A DNA stretch of 64,000 nt. It comes from JBBSBL01 sp963735885. Its GTDB lineage: Bacteria > Actinomycetota > Thermoleophilia > Solirubrobacterales > Solirubrobacteraceae. The position numbers and the translations under genes were made by a program. The DNA is taken from the NCBI GenBank assembly GCA_963735885.1, contig CAVTMP010000005.1:62001-126000 (forward strand), written 5' to 3'. This document shows, piece by piece, positions 44,961-53,215 of the stretch (the stretch's first letter is position 1; each line of letters begins with the position of its first letter). The notes below the pieces were generated by a model. It did not search any database and had not been told where the DNA came from. It saw only the letters and a list, made by a program, of their open reading frames with translations.

Positions 44961-46772
44961 TCAGCCGGCCTCGCCCAGCCGTCGCTCCAACGCGTCGGCC
45001 TGGTCGCGGATCGCCTGCGGCAGCCGATCGCCGAGCGAGTCGAGGTGCTCGCGGATCGACGGCACCTCGGCCTGCCACGCCTCGGCGTCGACGGCGAGCA
45101 GGTCCGCCATCTCCGCCTCGGAGAGGTCCAGGCCCTCGGTCGGGATCGCGCCCGGCGCCGGCGCGCGGCCGATCGCGGTGTCGACCGCGTCCGCCGTTCC
45201 GGCGCAGCGACCGAACACCCAGGCGAGCACGCGGCTGTTGTCGCCGAAGCCCGGCCAGAGGAACTTGCCCTCGGCGTCCTTGCGGAACCAGTTGACGTAG
45301 AAGATCCGCGGCAGCTTCGCCGGGTCCCCCTGGCGGCCGATCTCGAGCCAGTGGCCGATGTAGTCGCCCATGTTGTAGCCGCAGAAGGGCAACATGGCGT
45401 ACGGGTCGCGCCGCAGCTTGCCCACCGCGCCGGCCGCCGCGGCGGTCGTCTCCGAGGACATCGTCGCGCCGAGGAACGTGCCGTGCTCCCAGTCGAAGGC
45501 CTCGTTGACCAGCGGGACGACGCTCGAGCGGCGCCCGCCGAACAGCATCGCGGCGATCGGCACCCCGGCCGGGTCCTCCCACTCGGGCGCGATCGCGGGA
45601 TCCTGGGCCGCGGGCGTGGTGAAGCGGGCGTTGGGATGGGCCGCGGGAGTCTCGGAGTCCGGCGTCCAGTCGTTGCCGTGCCAGTCGATCAGGTGGGCGG
45701 GCGTCTTCCTCGTCATGCCCTCCCACCAGACGTCCCCGTCGTCGGTGCGCGCGCAGTTCGTGAAGACCGAGTTCTCGCGGATCGTCTCCATCGCGTTCGG
45801 GTTCGTCTGCTCGCCGGTGCCGGGGGCCACGCCGAAGAAGCCGGCCTCGGGGTTGATCGCGTACAGGCGGCCGTCCGGCCCGAACTTCATCCACGCGATG
45901 TCGTCGCCGACCGTCTCCACCTTCCAGCCCGGCAGCGTGGGGATCAGCATGGCGAGGTTCGTCTTCCCGCACGCGGACGGGAACGCGCCGGTGACGTAGC
46001 GGGTCTCGCCCTCGGGCGAGGTGAGCTTGAGGATGAGCATGTGCTCGGCCATCCAGCCCTCGTCGCGCGCCATGATCGAGGCGATGCGCAGCGCGAAGCA
46101 CTTCTTCCCGAGCAGGGCGTTGCCGCCGTACCCCGACCCGTAGCTCCAGATCTCGCGGGTCTCGGGGAAGTGGACGATGTACTTGTTCTCGGCGTTGCAG
46201 GGCCACGGAACGTCCTCCCGGCCGTCGGCGAGCGGCATGCCGACCGAGTGCAGGCACGGCACGAACTCGCCGTCCGCGCCGAGGACGTCGAGCGCCCCCT
46301 GGCCCATCCGGGTCATGATCCGCATGCTCACGGCGACGTAGGCGGAGTCGGTGAGCTGCACCCCGACGTGCGCGATCGGCGACCCGAGCGGCCCCATCGA
46401 GAACGGGACGACGTACATCGTGCGGCCCCGCATGCAGCCGGTGAACAGCTCGTTCAGCGCCCCGCGCATCTCGCCGGGCGCGCGCCAGTTGTTGGTCGGC
46501 CCCGCGTCGACCTCGCGCTCGGAGCAGATGAAGGTGCGGTCCTCGACGCGCGCGACGTCCCCCGGGTCGGACAGCGCGAGGTAGGAGTTCGGCCGCTTCG
46601 CGTCGGCCAGCTTCTCGAAGGTCCCGGCGTCGACGAGCGCCTGGCAGAGACGGTCGTACTCCTCGGCCGAGCCGTCGCACCAGTGGACGGCGTCGGGCTG
46701 GACGAGGTCGGCCACCTCGTCCACCCAGGCCAGCAGCTTCGCGTTCTTCGTCGGTGCGGCGGTGGCGCTCAC
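44961..46772 (-). CDS. pckG: Phosphoenolpyruvate carboxykinase (GTP)
   Basis: About 603 residues. GTP-class motifs: kinase loop FPSACGKTNLAML, the FGGRR segment, and the Mn-binding lysine/histidine region in between. Converts oxaloacetate to PEP, linking C4 products of the ethylmalonyl-CoA route to gluconeogenesis. GTG at 46772 is preferred because GAGGAG is 12 bases upstream; the TTG at 46784 would touch that ribosome site. Complete and unbroken. Confidence 0.93.
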   Translation of the reverse strand: MSATAAPTKNAKLLAWVDEVADLVQPDAVHWCDGSAEEYDRLCQALVDAGTFEKLADAKRPNSYLALSDPGDVARVEDRTFICSEREVDAGPTNNWRAPGEMRGALNELFTGCMRGRTMYVVPFSMGPLGSPIAHVGVQLTDSAYVAVSMRIMTRMGQGALDVLGADGEFVPCLHSVGMPLADGREDVPWPCNAENKYIVHFPETREIWSYGSGYGGNALLGKKCFALRIASIMARDEGWMAEHMLILKLTSPEGETRYVTGAFPSACGKTNLAMLIPTLPGWKVETVGDDIAWMKFGPDGRLYAINPEAGFFGVAPGTGEQTNPNAMETIRENSVFTNCARTDDGDVWWEGMTRKTPAHLIDWHGNDWTPDSETPAAHPNARFTTPAAQDPAIAPEWEDPAGVPIAAMLFGGRRSSVVPLVNEAFDWEHGTFLGATMSSETTAAAAGAVGKLRRDPYAMLPFCGYNMGDYIGHWLEIGRQGDPAKLPRIFYVNWFRKDAEGKFLWPGFGDNSRVLAWVFGRCAGTADAVDTAIGRAPAPGAIPTEGLDLSEAEMADLLAVDAEAWQAEVPSIREHLDSLGDRLPQAIRDQADALERRLGEAG

Positions 46773-46936
46773 GGTCGGGGTCAACTCCTCGGGTCGCGAC
46801 GTCGGGATTCCGGCGATTGTGCCGGATTCCGGGGCCCGCCCGGCTTCCGGCCGCGGGCCCGGGCACGAACCCTACCCCCCTCACACCGCGGCGAATCCCG
46901 GTCCCGGGGGGCGGGAGACTCCGCGGCCCTCGAGGC

Positions 46937-48898
46937 TCAGCGCACCGCGAACGAGGCCCGCGAGACGGTCGCGGCCCGGGCCCCGCGGGGCAGCGCGAGG
47001 AGGACGTAGCGGCCCGGCGGCAGCGCGCGGCCGCCGACGCGGCCGGTGAACACGACGCGATTGGCGCCGGGGCGACCGGCGTGGGCGAAGCCGCCGCGCA
47101 CCGCCACCTCGCGGGTGCAGCGCCGGGCCCGCCGCGCGGCGCGCCGCGGCGGGGCGGCGCAGGTCCGGCCGCGCCGCACGCCCGGGCGCAGGCGGTGGAC
47201 CGAGAACGTCACGGTGGCCGCCCGGGTCAGCCGGTAGGTCACCGCGGCGCCCCGCGCCCCCAGGCTGGCCCCCCGCCGCTGGGCGCGGAAGCGGGCCGGC
47301 CGCACGGCGAGGCCGGTGAGCCGGAGCGCGGCGGGCGGCGGCGGGGTGGCGCCCCCGTCCGGCGGCCCCCCGGACGGCGGGTCCGGCGCCGCGGTCGTGA
47401 GGGTCGCGTCCGCGCCGGTCACGGTGCCGACGGAGTTGGCGGCCTCCACCGTGTAGTGGTAGGTCGTGCCGGGTGCGAGGCCCGCGAGCGTGGCCGCGAC
47501 CGGGACCGGGGTCGCGCCGGCCGGGAGCGCGACCGCGTCGGTCGCGCCGCCGTACGCGGCGGTCGGGCCGAAGCGGATGCGCCACGTCGTGGCGAGGCCG
47601 CCGGGGTCGACGCTGCCGTCGACGTGCGCGGAGGTCGTGCCGAGGACGTCGGCGGCGCCGGTGACGGCGCCCGGCGCGCTGGCCCGTTCGTAGGCCCCGT
47701 AGTCGCGGGACCCGCCGATGATCCGCGCGGCGCCCGCGAGGTCGGTGGCCGACTCGCCGGGCTGCAGCGGCTCGAGGTCCTGGTCGAGCGCGGGAGACCC
47801 CGCCGCCGGCGTGTAGTCGCCCGCCCCGGGGTTCGTGAACAGCGGGTCGACGTCCACGACCGTCGGATCGAAGGTCAGCGACCCCGCCCCCGAGGAGTAC
47901 GTCGTCCCGGGGCCGAGCCCGGCGATGGAGTGGTCCACGGCCACGCTCGCCGTGCCGGCCGAGGAGTAGCGGAAGGCGGTGTAGTCCCAGCCGCGGAGGA
48001 TCGCGTCGCGGACCGTGATCGTCGAGGCCGCCGGCGTCGCGTAGGTGCTCTTGACCTCGAGCGCCTTCGACGAGGATCCGGCGGTCCCGATCACCGTGAC
48101 GTGGCGGGCGGTGAGGCTGGTCGCCCCTCCGACGCTCGAGCGGTAGGCGCGGAGCCCCGTGCCGGCGTTGGAGCCGACGCGCACGAGGGTGCTGTCCACC
48201 GTCACCGTGGACCCGGCCTCCGCGCCGATGCCGAGGTCCTGCGCCCGCGCGGTCGAGCGACGAACGGACAGCCCGCCGAGCTCGGCGTCGAGGGCGGCCG
48301 TCGGGGCCACGAAGCTCGAGTCGCTGACGCTCACCGTTCCGCCCGCCGCCGCCGCGGCCAGGCCCGTCCCGGCCCCGGCCGCCGTGAGGTCGACGTCGAC
48401 GCGATCGAGCGTCGCGTCCGCGGCGAACCGCAGGCCGACCGGGGCCCCGGCCGCCGGGTTGGTCCGCACGCGGACGTCGGCCAGGGTGACCGGCGTCGAG
48501 CTGCGCACGCCGACCGGCTGAGGGAAGGAGCCGCTGCCGGCCGGGACCTGCACGGTGAGATCGCGCAGCGTCGCCGGGCCGCCGCTGACCACGAACACCG
48601 CCCCGTTGTTCGTCGCCGCGCGCGTGAGCGAGGTCTGCGTCGCGCCCTGGCCGACGATCTCGACGGGATCGGTGCCGGTGTAGTCGAGCCCGGTCTCGTT
48701 GTAGGCGCTCGCGCCGAGCTCGATGCGATCGGTGCCCGGCAGCGCCGCGGCGCTGTTCAACGCGTTGGTCAGCGTGCCCATGTCGAAGTCGCAGCCGGTG
48801 CGTGGTGCGACGCAGAGCGTGGCCGCGCCGGCACCCGGCGCGGCGATCAGGAGCGCCGCGCAGGCGAGCACGGCGAGACGGGCCGTCCGCGCGAACAT
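46937..48898 (-). CDS. Secreted right-handed beta-helix protein with FN3 and basic C-terminal domain
   Basis: 653 residues. Signal peptide (LAVLACAALLIAAPGAGA), two N-terminal cysteines (TLCVAPRTGCDFDMG), then a parallel beta-helix of about 380 residues with choice-of-anchor-type ends (AYERAS). A fibronectin-III domain (GLAPGTTYHYTVEAANSVGTV) and an Arg-rich C-terminal beta-sandwich ending GANRVVFTGRVGGRALPPGRY follow. Same N- and C-terminal signatures as the protein at 53.2 kb. Presumably cell-surface or extracellular, perhaps carbohydrate-binding; no lyase residues are obvious. Confidence 0.75.
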   Translation of the reverse strand: MFARTARLAVLACAALLIAAPGAGAATLCVAPRTGCDFDMGTLTNALNSAAALPGTDRIELGASAYNETGLDYTGTDPVEIVGQGATQTSLTRAATNNGAVFVVSGGPATLRDLTVQVPAGSGSFPQPVGVRSSTPVTLADVRVRTNPAAGAPVGLRFAADATLDRVDVDLTAAGAGTGLAAAAAGGTVSVSDSSFVAPTAALDAELGGLSVRRSTARAQDLGIGAEAGSTVTVDSTLVRVGSNAGTGLRAYRSSVGGATSLTARHVTVIGTAGSSSKALEVKSTYATPAASTITVRDAILRGWDYTAFRYSSAGTASVAVDHSIAGLGPGTTYSSGAGSLTFDPTVVDVDPLFTNPGAGDYTPAAGSPALDQDLEPLQPGESATDLAGAARIIGGSRDYGAYERASAPGAVTGAADVLGTTSAHVDGSVDPGGLATTWRIRFGPTAAYGGATDAVALPAGATPVPVAATLAGLAPGTTYHYTVEAANSVGTVTGADATLTTAAPDPPSGGPPDGGATPPPPAALRLTGLAVRPARFRAQRRGASLGARGAAVTYRLTRAATVTFSVHRLRPGVRRGRTCAAPPRRAARRARRCTREVAVRGGFAHAGRPGANRVVFTGRVGGRALPPGRYVLLALPRGARAATVSRASFAVR

Positions 48899-48990
48899 GT
48901 GCGCGGTATCGACCCGATCGCGTGCCCGCTTGACCGCCGGCGGCCGGTCGTCGGCAGGCGGCCGGGCGACACGCGCCCGTCGGCGTCCGG

Positions 48991-49518
48991 CTACGCGCCC
49001 GGCGTCCGGCGCGGCACGAGCACGAGCCGCTTGAACTCCGCGACGAGCACGCCGTCCTGGTTCAGCACGCGGGTGTGGACCCTGACCGTCCCGCGGTCGG
49101 GCTTGGAGCGGGACTCCCGGACCTCGAGCACCTCGGTCTCGCAGAACAGCGTGTCGCCGTGGAAGACCGGGTTCGGGTGGCTGAGCTCCTCCGTGGCGAG
49201 GTTCGCGATCGCCTTGCCGGACACGTCGCTCACCGACATGCCGAGCGCGAGCGAGTAGACCAGCGGCCCGACGACGACGTTGCGCCCCTGCTGGGAGGCC
49301 TTCGCGTAGACGTCGTTGAGGTGCAGCGGGTGGTGGTTCATCGTGATCAGGCAGAAGAGGTGGTCGTCGGCCTCGGTCACGGTCTTCGCGGGCCAGTGCT
49401 TGTAGACGGCACCGACCTCGAACTCCTCGAGGTAGCGGCCGTAGGGGTGGGCTCCGGTCGCCTCGCGGGCGGCCTGGTCCGTCTCCACGGCGGGCGTCGT
49501 CTCGTCGGTGGTGCTCAT
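48991..49518 (-). CDS. MaoC-type hydratase, probable mesaconyl-CoA hydratase
   Basis: 175 residues. Single hot-dog MaoC domain with the hydratase-2 signature ADDHLFCLITMNHHPLHLND (catalytic Asp and His) and VVGPLVYSLALGMSV. In Streptomyces a similar short MaoC sits with mcl, ecm and ccr and serves the ethylmalonyl-CoA pathway. Here it is divergent from mcl, 78 bases between starts. AGGAG ribosome site. Role is inferred from context; substrate untested. Confidence 0.78.
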   Translation of the reverse strand: MSTTDETTPAVETDQAAREATGAHPYGRYLEEFEVGAVYKHWPAKTVTEADDHLFCLITMNHHPLHLNDVYAKASQQGRNVVVGPLVYSLALGMSVSDVSGKAIANLATEELSHPNPVFHGDTLFCETEVLEVRESRSKPDRGTVRVHTRVLNQDGVLVAEFKRLVLVPRRTPGA

Positions 49519-49582
49519 CGGGTTCGCGTGGCTCCTGCGTTCGGGTTCGGTGACCTCGAAGGATGCCGCAAGCCCCCTCCGC

Positions 49583-49588
49583 TAGCTT
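49583..49588 (+). promoter_or_regulatory. -10 box (TAGCTT), leaderless start of mcl operon
   Basis: TAGCTT, 8 bases, GTG at 49597. Confidence 0.45.
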
Positions 49589-49596
49589 TCCCCGCC

Positions 49597-50646
49597 GTGC
49601 GCAACCCCAGAGACTTCCTCGAGCCCCTCGCGATCGGCGCCCCCGAGCCGCTGCGCGAGATCCCGTTCGCGCCGTCGCGGATGATCCACTTCTTCGACCC
49701 GTCGAACGAGAAGATGGCCGCGAAGCTGCCGGACATCGCGAAGACGACGGACATCCTGCTCGGCAACCTCGAGGACGCCGTCCCGGTCGAGCGCAAGGAG
49801 CCGGCCCGCGCCGGGCTCGTGACGATCGGCCGGGAGGTCGACCTCGGCGGCACCGCCCTGTGGACGCGCGTCAACGCGCTCGAGTCCCCCTGGGTCCTCG
49901 ACGACCTCACGACGCTCGTCACCGAGATCGGCCACCGGCTCGACGTGATCATGGTCCCGAAGGTCGAGGGCCCGTGGGACATCCACTACGTCGATCGCCT
50001 GCTCGCCCAGCTCGAGGCGAAGGCCGGCCTCGAGCGCCCGATCCTCGTCCACGCGATCCTCGAGACCGCGCAGGGCGTGACGAACCTCGAGGAGATCGCG
50101 ACCGCCTCGCCGCGGATGCAGGGCATGAGCTTCGGCCCCGCCGACCTCGCCGCCTCGCGGCGGATGAAGACGACGCGGGTCGGCGGCGGCCACCCCGGCT
50201 ACCGGGTGATCGAGGACCCGGACCCCGAGCGCCCGGAGGCGCCGCGCCCCAGCGCCCAGCAGGACCTCTGGCACTACTCGATCGCGCGCATGGTCGACGC
50301 CTGCGCCGGGGCCGGGATCCTGCCGTTCTACGGGCCCTTCGGCGACATCAAGGACGTCGAGGGCTGCGAGGCGCAGTTCCGCGCCGCGTTCCTCATGGGC
50401 TGCGTCGGCGCGTGGTCGCTGCATCCGGACCAGATCGGGATCGCGAAGAAGGTGTTCTCGCCCGACCCCGACGAGGTCGCGTTCGCCAAGAAGGTCATCG
50501 AGGCGATCCCCGACGGCCGCGGCGTGCACATGATCGACGGCAAGATGCAGGACGACGCGACCTGGAAGCAGTGCAAGGTCATGGTCGAGCTCGCCGAGCT
50601 GCTCGCCGCGAAGGACCCGGAGCTCGCCGAGGCCTACGGGATGTGA
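49597..50646 (+). CDS. mcl: Malyl-CoA / beta-methylmalyl-CoA lyase (CitE-like)
   Basis: 349 residues. HpcH/HpaI/CitE TIM barrel: GNLEDAVPVERKEPAR (Mg-binding Glu/Asp), VMVPKVEGP-like segment, HAILETAQGVTNLEEI, SFGPADLAAS and CVGAWSLHPDQIGIAKKVFSP, the last being typical of Mcl1. Cleaves methylmalyl-CoA to propionyl-CoA and glyoxylate, and condenses glyoxylate with acetyl-CoA to malyl-CoA. First gene before sucC-like, sucD-like and ferredoxin genes. Confidence 0.88.
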   Translation: MRNPRDFLEPLAIGAPEPLREIPFAPSRMIHFFDPSNEKMAAKLPDIAKTTDILLGNLEDAVPVERKEPARAGLVTIGREVDLGGTALWTRVNALESPWVLDDLTTLVTEIGHRLDVIMVPKVEGPWDIHYVDRLLAQLEAKAGLERPILVHAILETAQGVTNLEEIATASPRMQGMSFGPADLAASRRMKTTRVGGGHPGYRVIEDPDPERPEAPRPSAQQDLWHYSIARMVDACAGAGILPFYGPFGDIKDVEGCEAQFRAAFLMGCVGAWSLHPDQIGIAKKVFSPDPDEVAFAKKVIEAIPDGRGVHMIDGKMQDDATWKQCKVMVELAELLAAKDPELAEAYGM

Positions 50647-50667
50647 GGACGGCCGGCTCCCGGCGGC

Positions 50668-50769
50668 TCAGCCCACGAGCGGGTTGCGCGTCCGCAGCGC
50701 CGGGAAGCGGCCGAAGTCGCGGTCGACGGTCCACGGCAAGCCGCGCGCGCCGCGACCCCGATAGGCTTC
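50668..50769 (-). pseudogene. C-terminal remnant of a VapC-type PIN-domain toxin
   Basis: In the gap between mcl and sucC the minus strand encodes about 33 residues ending LPWTVDRDFGRFPALRTRN plus PLVG and a stop. This matches the end of PIN nucleases (the last acidic residue in DRDF and the FPxLR..NPL tail). There is no room for the rest of the domain before sucC and no antitoxin gene, so it is a relic of a toxin-antitoxin locus. Confidence 0.5.
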
Positions 50770-50795
50770 CGCGCCGCCGTTCCCGCCCCCAGGAG
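50762..50795 (+). promoter_or_regulatory. Promoter and ribosome site of sucC-like gene
   Basis: TAGGCT (50762-50767) and AGGAG (50791-50795), 3 bases before the ATG at 50799; this gene has a leader, unlike mcl. Confidence 0.4.
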
Positions 50796-50798
50796 TCC

Positions 50799-52001
50799 AT
50801 GCGCTTCTTCGAGTACGAGGCCCGCGAGATCGTCAAGCGGGCCGGCATCCCGGTCACCGACTTCGGCTTCGTCACCGAGGCCGAGGCCGCCCGCGCGGTC
50901 GCCGAGCGCATCGGCGGCCCGGTGGTCATCAAGTCGCAGGTCCTCACCGGCGGGCGGATGAAGGCCGGGGGCGTCCAGTTCGCGGATACGCCCGACGAGG
51001 CCGTGGCCCACGCCGAGACCGTCCTGCAGCTCGAGATCAACGGCCACGAGCCGCGCGGCGTGCTCGTCGACCCCAAGGCCGAGGTCGCCCAGGAGCTCTA
51101 CGCCGGCGTCGTGTGGGACGGGACCCGCAAGCAGCCGGTGATCATCTTCTCCCCGGTCGGCGGCATCGACATCGAGCAGGTGGCCGAGGAGCAGCCCGAA
51201 GCGGTCGGGCGCCGCCACTTCTCGAACCTCCTCCCGTTCAGCGAGTTCCAGGCCAAGGAGGTCATCGCCGCCACCGGCGTGACCGGCTCGGACCTGAACC
51301 GCCTCGTCCCGATCGTGGCGAGGCTCGCGCGGCTGTTCGTCGAGCGCGACATGACGCTCGCCGAGATCAACCCGCTGGGCAAGCTCGCGGACGGCAGCTT
51401 CGTCGCGCTCGACGCCCACATGGACATGGAGAACGAGGCGCGCGGCCGGCACAAGGCGCTGCTCGCGGACCTCGGGGTGGGCGACGAGGAGACCCGCCAG
51501 GCCCGGGAGCCGACGCCCTTCGAGCTGGCCGGCGAGGAGGTCGACGCCGCCAGCCACCGCGGCGTCGCCGGCAACGTGACGGAGTTCGACGGCAACCTCG
51601 GGCTCGTCATCGGCGCCGGCGGCGGCTCGCTCACGCTCTTCGACGCCGTTCGCGCGCACGGCGGCAGGCCGGCGAACTACTGCGAGATCGGCGGCAACCC
51701 GTCGGTCGAGAAGGCCTGCGGCCTGGCCAAGCTCGTGCTCTCGAAGCCCGGCGTGGACAAGATCGCCGTGATGATGTCGATCGTCTCCAACACCCGGGTG
51801 GACATCGTCGCGCGCGGGGTGATCAAGGCCTGCCTCGAGCTCGACATGGACCCGGCGGAGAAGATCGCGATCTTCCGCATCCCCGGCGCGTGGGAGGACG
51901 AGGGCTTCAAGATCCTCGAGCGCTACGGGGTCGAGTACGCCGATCGCAGCGTGTCGATGCACGAGGCCGCGCGCCGCGCGGTGGAGAAGATCCCGGCATG
52001 A
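50799..52001 (+). CDS. sucC: Succinate--CoA ligase beta-like subunit (ATP-grasp); possible malate--CoA ligase
   Basis: 400 residues. ATP-grasp domain (FEYEAREIVKRAGIPVTDFG, VVIKSQVLTGGRMKAGGVQ), the metal-site AEINPL, then the ligase fold with GAGGGSLTLFDAVRAHGG and EIGGNPSVEKA. The last region differs from standard SucC, so the substrate may be another C4 acid. Malyl-CoA is the substrate of the adjacent Mcl, making a malate thiokinase role possible. Overlaps the alpha subunit by 4 bases. Confidence 0.8.
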   Translation: MRFFEYEAREIVKRAGIPVTDFGFVTEAEAARAVAERIGGPVVIKSQVLTGGRMKAGGVQFADTPDEAVAHAETVLQLEINGHEPRGVLVDPKAEVAQELYAGVVWDGTRKQPVIIFSPVGGIDIEQVAEEQPEAVGRRHFSNLLPFSEFQAKEVIAATGVTGSDLNRLVPIVARLARLFVERDMTLAEINPLGKLADGSFVALDAHMDMENEARGRHKALLADLGVGDEETRQAREPTPFELAGEEVDAASHRGVAGNVTEFDGNLGLVIGAGGGSLTLFDAVRAHGGRPANYCEIGGNPSVEKACGLAKLVLSKPGVDKIAVMMSIVSNTRVDIVARGVIKACLELDMDPAEKIAIFRIPGAWEDEGFKILERYGVEYADRSVSMHEAARRAVEKIPA

Positions 52002-52921
52002 GCATCCTGATCGACGCCGACACCACCTTCATCGTCCAGGGCATCACCGGCCGCGAGGCCGTGAACCTCACCCGCGAGTGCCTCGACTACGGCGCGGGGG
52101 CGAGGATCGTCGGCGGCGTCACGCCGGGGCGCAAGGGCCGCGAGGTCCACGGCGTGCCGGTGTTCGACACCGTCGCCCAGGCCGTCGAGCACCACGGCGG
52201 CCCGATCGCGGGGAGCGTCGTCACCGTCCCGCCGGCGTTCACCAAGGACGCGGTGTTCGAGGCGATCGAGAACGGGATCGAGCTGATCGTGATCGTCACC
52301 GAGCGCATCCCGCGCCGGGACGTCGCGCAGATGGTCGAGCTGGCGACGCTCCGCGGCGCGCGGATCATCGGGCCGAACTGCCTCGGGATCATCGTGCCCG
52401 ACGTCATCAAGATGGGCGGGATCGGCGGCCCGGCGAAGGACGCGGCGAAGGCCTACTCGCCGGGACCCGTCGGCGTCATCTCGCGCTCGGGCGGCATGAC
52501 CACCGAGATGTCCTCGACGCTCACCGCCGCGGGCCTCGGCCAGTCCACCGCGGTCTCGATCGGCGGCGACGCGATCATCGGCTCGACCTACGCCGAGCTC
52601 ATGCCGCGCTTCGAGGCCGACGCCGAGACCGAGGCGATCGTGATCTACACCGAGCCCGGCGGGCGCATGGAGGCCGAGCTCGCGGCGTGGGTCACCGAGC
52701 AGCGCTCCCGCCTGCCGATCGTCGCCTTCATGGCCGGCCGCTTCATGGACGAGATGCCGGGCATGAGCTTCGGCCACGCCGGGACGATCGTCGAGGGCAA
52801 GGAGGACACGGCGACCGAGAAGATCGCGCGCCTCGCCGAGGCCGGGATCGTCGTGGCCGAGGAGATCTCGGAGATCCCCGGGATCGTCAAGGCGAAGATG
52901 GCCGAGCGGAGCGCGGCGTGA
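51998..52921 (+). CDS. sucD: Succinate--CoA ligase alpha-like subunit; possible malate--CoA ligase
   Basis: 307 residues. CoA-binding Rossmann domain (FIVQGITGREAVNLTRECLDYG, GGVTPGRKGREVHGVPVF), GPNCLGII instead of the usual GPN(T/C)PG, and the phospho-histidine loop SFGHAGTIVEGKEDTATEK. The NCLG variant and replaced loop before the histidine again suggest a divergent acid:CoA ligase. The stop overlaps the GTG of a small ferredoxin gene. Confidence 0.8.
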   Translation: MSILIDADTTFIVQGITGREAVNLTRECLDYGAGARIVGGVTPGRKGREVHGVPVFDTVAQAVEHHGGPIAGSVVTVPPAFTKDAVFEAIENGIELIVIVTERIPRRDVAQMVELATLRGARIIGPNCLGIIVPDVIKMGGIGGPAKDAAKAYSPGPVGVISRSGGMTTEMSSTLTAAGLGQSTAVSIGGDAIIGSTYAELMPRFEADAETEAIVIYTEPGGRMEAELAAWVTEQRSRLPIVAFMAGRFMDEMPGMSFGHAGTIVEGKEDTATEKIARLAEAGIVVAEEISEIPGIVKAKMAERSAA

Positions 52922-53163
52922 GGGCCGACGCGATCTTCATCGGCGTCGAGGTGGAGGACGCCGTCGCCGCCGACGCCGCGGTCGCCGCGAAGCTCGCCGA
53001 GGTCTGCCCGGTCGACATCTTCGCCGTGGCGGACGGGCGGTTGGCGCTCGTCGAGCGGAACCTCGACGAGTGCGTGCTCTGCCGCCTGTGCATCGACGCG
53101 GCCCCGGCGGAGGCGGTGAAGGTCCACAAGCTCTACGACGGCGAGGTGCTGAGCTCCGCCTGA
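52918..53163 (+). CDS. Small single-cluster ferredoxin-like protein
   Basis: 81 residues. One [4Fe-4S] site: CPVDIF in the first half and CVLCRLC in the second, so CP plus CxxCxxC, in the manner of FixX-like proteins or subunits of 2-oxoacid complexes. Translationally coupled to sucD through a GTGA overlap. Electron carrier role is clear from the motif; the partner is not. A ferredoxin behind an acid:CoA ligase hints at an acyl-CoA redox enzyme elsewhere. Confidence 0.75.
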   Translation: MRADAIFIGVEVEDAVAADAAVAAKLAEVCPVDIFAVADGRLALVERNLDECVLCRLCIDAAPAEAVKVHKLYDGEVLSSA

Positions 53164-53215
53164 CGCCGGCGGCGCGCGCCTCAAGCGCCGCGCGCGACGG
53201 GTCGATCTTCGGGGC

